This document shows positions 5,624 through 8,341 of a DNA stretch of 8,341 nt, one piece after another (positions within the stretch are counted from its first letter, which is position 1; every line of letters starts with the position of its first letter). Under the pieces are notes generated by a model, which saw only the letters and a list, made by a program, of their open reading frames with translations, was not told where the DNA came from and did not search any database. Source of the stretch: Afipia sp. (lineage in GTDB: Bacteria; Pseudomonadota; Alphaproteobacteria; Rhizobiales; Xanthobacteraceae); contig JAGVII010000198.1 in NCBI GenBank assembly GCA_020056155.1, forward strand, positions 1-8,341, in the 5' to 3' direction. The position numbers and the translations under genes were made by a program.

Positions 5624-5643
5624 GTCGAACCCTCCTTGCGTTG

Positions 5644-5679
5644 GCACTCTCGGATCCACTGATCCGCTTGCCGGAGTGC
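5644..5679 (-). repeat. Nested inverted repeats in the leader of the DUF302 gene
   Basis: An outer pair, GCACTC (5644-5649) and GAGTGC (5674-5679), encloses an inner pair, CGGATC (5651-5656) and GATCCG (5661-5666), around a 4-nt loop. The structure would lie about 10 nt upstream of the AGGAGGG ribosome binding site of the DUF302 gene. It may be an mRNA structure or an operator; neither can be decided from sequence. Confidence 0.35.
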
Positions 5680-5736
5680 AATGTATCAGCCTCCGCACAA
5701 CACCGCTCTGGCGAATGACGGATAGCGTTTAGGCCA

Positions 5737-5762
5737 GGATGAAAACATCGTGATTAAACGTC
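5737..5762 (+). promoter_or_regulatory. Weak candidate ECF promoter before the second sigma gene
   Basis: GGATG (5737-5741), a 17-nt spacer starting AAAA and CGTC (5759-5762) resemble the GGAAT-N16/17-CGTC/T elements elsewhere in the window. The -35 departs from GGAAT. If real, it would autoregulate the sigma/anti-sigma pair with a leader of about 85 nt to the ATG at 5854. Confidence 0.25.
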
Positions 5763-5853
5763 AGGTAACATTGGAGATTTCTGCTTGGCAGAAGGATGAA
5801 GGCGACACGCCGGCCATTTGGCAAGGTGGCGAAAGTTCATTAGGCTGGCCGGC

Positions 5854-6381
5854 ATGCGCAAGTCGAGACGCACCGTGGAAGCCGCTCTTGAGCTGAATTG
5901 GAGCCGTTTGTTCGGCTATGCATTGAGTTTGACCGGCGATACCGACAACGCACGCGATTTGATTCAGCAGAGCGCGCTTAATGCTCTCGCAAGCAAAAAT
6001 GCTCCGGATGACCCTGAAGCCGCTCGCGCCTGGCTTTTCAAAATTGTCAGAAATGCCTCGATAGACCAATACCGGCGTAAGAAGGTCCGCGCCGATGACG
6101 CGTTCGCTGACGAATTCCAAAACGGAGGATGGGGATATGACGATCGGGTGATTGCGGAGATCACCATTAGGCAAGGGCTGGGTAAGATCGATCCGGCCTA
6201 CCGTGAAATTATTGAACTGGTCGATATCTGGGGTTTCCAGTATGCCGATGTTTCTACGGTGCTCGATATCCCTGTCGGGACTGTCATGAGCCGTTTGAGT
6301 CGCGCGCGGTTAGCATTACTGGAAATCGTTGCAGAAGATAACTTGAGGCCGATGCGGTCGTTGCGAAGCCAGCAGAAATGA
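5854..6381 (+). CDS. ECF (group IV) RNA polymerase sigma factor, upstream of a sulfite-oxidase-like gene
   Basis: The protein has 175 residues from the ATG at 5854. Region 2 is at about residues 15-75 (NWSRLFGYALSLTGDTDNARDLIQQ, then ARAWLFKIVRNASIDQYRRKK). Region 4 is at about 105-160 (AYREIIELVDIWGFQYADVSTVLDIPVGTVMSRLSRARLALLE). The start is uncertain: neither the ATG nor the in-frame TTG at 5818 (12 codons longer) has a strong ribosome binding site, and an in-frame stop at 5797 blocks anything longer. The ATG start gives normal family length. Its stop overlaps the anti-sigma start (ATGA, 6378-6381). As I recall, Sinorhizobium meliloti RpoE4 is likewise followed by its anti-sigma factor and the sulfite dehydrogenase SorT, so a sulfite or related redox response is the leading hypothesis. 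Confidence 0.92.
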   Translation: MRKSRRTVEAALELNWSRLFGYALSLTGDTDNARDLIQQSALNALASKNAPDDPEAARAWLFKIVRNASIDQYRRKKVRADDAFADEFQNGGWGYDDRVIAEITIRQGLGKIDPAYREIIELVDIWGFQYADVSTVLDIPVGTVMSRLSRARLALLEIVAEDNLRPMRSLRSQQK

Positions 6382-7178
6382 CGACAGATGATATCGAGAT
6401 GAGCTGGGACTTGCTGAACGCTTATGTGGACGGCGAACTCGACCGTTTCATGTCGGCAAAGGTGGCTGCGGCCGTTGCACAAGACGCAACGCTAGCGGCG
6501 CGGGTCGCAACGTTGTCGAAATTGAAAGCGAGCGTGCACCAGCTTGAATTTTCCGCAGGTCAACTGCCTCCGCTTCCAATCGGATTGCAGGGCCGCCGGT
6601 TTGCGGCGTGGCGCATCTACGCCGCCGCTGCGAGCCTTGTCGCGGTCTTGGCTGCCGGTCTGTTGATCCATTCTCACCCTGCTCCGAAAGCGGCTCAAGC
6701 CTGGCTGGACGGCGCGTTGGCCGCGCAACAGCAATGGCTTGCATCCGCTTCGCGGAATAATCCCGACGATCGAACCATCGTGACAATTGACGCTGCCGCA
6801 GCGGCCCGTCCGCTGGACCTTTCCGATGCCCAACTCAAGCTGGTTTACGTCGCACAGATGCCCTCATCAATCGGCGGCGAGACAGCGTTCCTGGGCTATC
6901 GCGGCCCGCATGGCTGCATGGTCGGCTTCTGGATCGGTACTCCGCCAGCAGGCCTTGAGTCGGCGCCGAAGTCGCTCGATGCGGGAGATTTTCGCGTGCG
7001 TGCGTGGCGCGATCGGGTGGCGGGCTACGCTTTGATAGCCAAGGGAATGGACCCCACCCGTATTGATCGTCTTGCCGAAGCTGTCGCACGGCTTGTCGAC
7101 CCCGGCCAGATCGTCGATGACGGCATTCGTACCGCATTGCGGAATGTAACACGGACCGGAACCGCCTGTCGGGTCTAG
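6378..7178 (+). CDS. Membrane anti-sigma factor for the second ECF sigma factor
   Basis: The protein has 266 residues. The cytoplasmic N-terminus (about 1-78) carries WDLLNAYVDGEL, the counterpart of LHAYVDRRL in the first anti-sigma factor, and again lacks the zinc-binding HxxxCxxC motif. One transmembrane helix (about 79-97, IYAAAASLVAVLAAGLLIH) is followed by a periplasmic domain of about 165 residues. That domain includes YVAQMPSSIGGETAFLGYRG and HGCMVGFWIG. Its only two cysteines are in the periplasmic part (GPHGCMV and the C-terminal TACRV), a possible disulfide or thiol sensor. The ATG overlaps the sigma stop by 4 bp, so the pair is translationally coupled. It should sequester the sigma factor at the inner membrane. 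The gene ends 77 bp before the molybdoenzyme start. Confidence 0.9.
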   Translation: MTTDDIEMSWDLLNAYVDGELDRFMSAKVAAAVAQDATLAARVATLSKLKASVHQLEFSAGQLPPLPIGLQGRRFAAWRIYAAAASLVAVLAAGLLIHSHPAPKAAQAWLDGALAAQQQWLASASRNNPDDRTIVTIDAAAAARPLDLSDAQLKLVYVAQMPSSIGGETAFLGYRGPHGCMVGFWIGTPPAGLESAPKSLDAGDFRVRAWRDRVAGYALIAKGMDPTRIDRLAEAVARLVDPGQIVDDGIRTALRNVTRTGTACRV

Positions 7179-7190
7179 GCAAAAAACTTT

Positions 7191-7216
7191 GGAATAAATT
7201 GGGCCAGTGATGCGTT
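7191..7216 (+). promoter_or_regulatory. ECF-type promoter for the sulfite-oxidase-like gene
   Basis: GGAAT (7191-7195, read as GGAATAAA), a 17-nt spacer and CGTT (7213-7216) lie in the 77-bp gap after the anti-sigma gene. The predicted start near 7223 leaves about 33 nt of leader with GGGAG (7245-7249) before the ATG. The gene would therefore be a direct target of an ECF sigma factor, separately from read-through of the sigma operon. Confidence 0.65.
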
Positions 7217-7255
7217 TCATCTCCTTGGCGGGAATATGTCCCCTGGGAGAGACTA

Positions 7256-8341
7256 ATGATGAACCGAAGGACCGCCCTCAAGGGCGGAGCGGCTTTGCTG
7301 GCCGGAAGCGGCATGATCGGTGGATCGTCGCTCGCAAGCTTCGCAGCCGAAACTGTGACGCTGCCGTTCGAGAATGGCGAGCGGCCGCTCGTCAAATATC
7401 CTCAGAAGCGCACGATGATCGGCCTCACCAGCCGGCCGCCCCAGCTTGAAACACCGTTTTCCGTGTTCAATGAAAATATCATCACGCCGAACGACGCGTT
7501 CTTCGTGCGGTACCACCTGGCCGATGTGCCGCTGGATATCGATCCCGACAAATTTTCCGTCGATATCAAGGGCAAGATCGACAAGCCAATGAAGCTGTCG
7601 CTTGCCGACATCAAAAAAATGCCGGCGATGGAATTGATTGCGGTCAATCAATGCTCCGGCAACAGCCGCGGGTTTTTCAACCCGCGCGTCGCCGGTGGTC
7701 AGCTTGGTAATGGGGCCATGGGCAATGCGCGCTGGAAAGGCGTACCGCTCAAGACGGTGCTCGACAAGGCCGGTGTCCAGTCAGGCGCCAAGCAAGTCGT
7801 GTTCGGCGGCATGGATGGGCCTGTGAGCGACAAGACCCCGGACTTTGCCAAGGCGCTCGAGATTGACCATGCCCGCGACGGCGAGGTGATGCTGGCCTAT
7901 GCCATGAACGGCCAGGATTTGCCTGTACTAAATGGATTTCCGCTGCGGCTGATCGTGCCGGGATACTACGGCACCTATTGGGTCAAGCACCTCAACGAAA
8001 TTAACGTCGTCGATAACGTGTTCGACGGCTTCTGGATGAAGACCGCTTATCGCATCCCCGATACCGACTGCGGTTGTGTCGAGCCTGGCACGGCGCCGAA
8101 GGCGACGATCCCCATCAACAAGTTCACGGTGCGATCGTTCATCACGAATGTCGCCGATGGAGCCAAGGTAAAAGCTGGCGCGGAAACGCCGCTGAAGGGT
8201 ATCGCGTTCGACGGCGGCACGGGCATCAAGATGGTGGAAGTCTCGATCGACGGAGGCAAGACATGGACAACGGGAACGCTGGACAAGGACCTTGGCAAAT
8301 ACTCATTCCGCGAATGGCGGTTGCCGGTGAAATTGGCCGTA
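7256..8341 (+). CDS. Tat-exported sulfite-oxidase-family molybdenum oxidoreductase (C-terminus cut by window edge)
   Basis: I translated this frame directly: 362 codons, open to the right edge. A twin-arginine signal (NRRTALKGGAALLAG, cut near SFAAET) implies folding with cofactor before export to the periplasm. The oxidoreductase molybdopterin domain (about 65-265) shows NDAFFVRYH, AVNQCSGNSRGFF with Cys133 as the expected molybdenum ligand, NARWKGVPLKTVLDKAG and NGFPLRLIVPGYYGTYWVKHL. The Mo-cofactor dimerisation domain starts at about 285 (INKFTVRSF, VEVSIDGGKTW) and is incomplete. This matches bacterial sulfite dehydrogenases of the SorA/SorT kind, which oxidise sulfite to sulfate and pass electrons to cytochrome c; no haem domain is visible in this part. 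The start is the ATG at 7256 with GGGAG 6 nt upstream; the ATG at 7259 is equally possible. Substrate is inferred from family and neighbours. Confidence 0.9.
   Translation, partial: MMNRRTALKGGAALLAGSGMIGGSSLASFAAETVTLPFENGERPLVKYPQKRTMIGLTSRPPQLETPFSVFNENIITPNDAFFVRYHLADVPLDIDPDKFSVDIKGKIDKPMKLSLADIKKMPAMELIAVNQCSGNSRGFFNPRVAGGQLGNGAMGNARWKGVPLKTVLDKAGVQSGAKQVVFGGMDGPVSDKTPDFAKALEIDHARDGEVMLAYAMNGQDLPVLNGFPLRLIVPGYYGTYWVKHLNEINVVDNVFDGFWMKTAYRIPDTDCGCVEPGTAPKATIPINKFTVRSFITNVADGAKVKAGAETPLKGIAFDGGTGIKMVEVSIDGGKTWTTGTLDKDLGKYSFREWRLPVKLAV

Noticed and set aside
4922..5662. 246-codon plus-strand frame across merR end and the DUF302 gene
   Set aside because: It is a shadow: it overlaps merR in another frame and is antisense to the well-supported DUF302 gene.
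5624..5698. N-terminal extension of the DUF302 gene up to 5698
   Set aside because: The extra residues are not family-like and precede a clear signal peptide whose GTG start has AGGAGGG.
7272..7287. CCGCCC-TCAA-GGGCGG hairpin at the start of the molybdoenzyme gene
   Set aside because: It falls in codons of the Tat signal (Ala-Leu-Lys-Gly-Gly) in GC-rich DNA and is short; codon choice explains it adequately, so I do not call it a regulatory element.
6835..7395. 186-codon minus-strand frame over the anti-sigma/molybdoenzyme junction
   Set aside because: It is antisense to two recognised genes and to the ECF promoter; no domain or ribosome site.

Overview
The window looks like chromosomal DNA from an alphaproteobacterium, most likely of the order Rhizobiales/Hyphomicrobiales (Bradyrhizobium-like). 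This is inferred from the moderately high GC content, the protein families present, the ECF-type promoters and the protein sequences themselves; no database search was possible. It carries no rRNA, tRNA, CRISPR array or transposase. The theme is envelope and redox or metal stress: six exported proteins (one of them tiny), two ECF sigma/anti-sigma pairs and one metal-type MerR regulator.

Left block (1-3692). On the minus strand, reading leftward, are an exported SnoaL/NTF2-like protein (1671-1252), an ECF sigma factor (1185-676) and its membrane anti-sigma factor (679 to beyond the left edge). The sigma and anti-sigma genes overlap by ATGA. Divergently on the plus strand are an exported DUF305 protein (1838-2257) and, 1 bp later, an exported YVTN beta-propeller protein (2259-3692). 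Each direction has a GGAAT-N16-CGTC promoter, and a 16-bp palindrome sits exactly midway between them.

Middle block (3693-5623). A hairpin follows the propeller gene. Next come an unrecognised three-helix membrane protein (3897-4376) and a strong hairpin terminator (4472-4493). A 27-residue exported mini-protein ending in CPLCP (4587-4504, minus) is divergent from a MerR-family metal regulator (4674-5093). The mini-gene has its own ribosome binding site, terminator and a classical MerR-type promoter with a 19-bp spacer and an operator dyad. A DUF302 exported protein (5623-5147, minus) converges on merR.

Right block (5624-8341). A second ECF sigma factor (5854-6381) and anti-sigma factor (6378-7178), again overlapping by ATGA, precede a Tat-exported sulfite-oxidase-like molybdoenzyme (7256 to beyond the right edge). 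The enzyme has its own GGAAT-N17-CGTT promoter. This order resembles what I recall of the RpoE4/SorT sulfite-response locus of Sinorhizobium meliloti.

How it may work together (inference): the two sigma factors read the same or similar promoters, so the SnoaL-like, DUF305 and propeller genes and the molybdoenzyme may form one periplasmic stress regulon. The MerR unit controlling a tiny Cys-containing peptide is a separate metal-response module and the most novel-looking item here.
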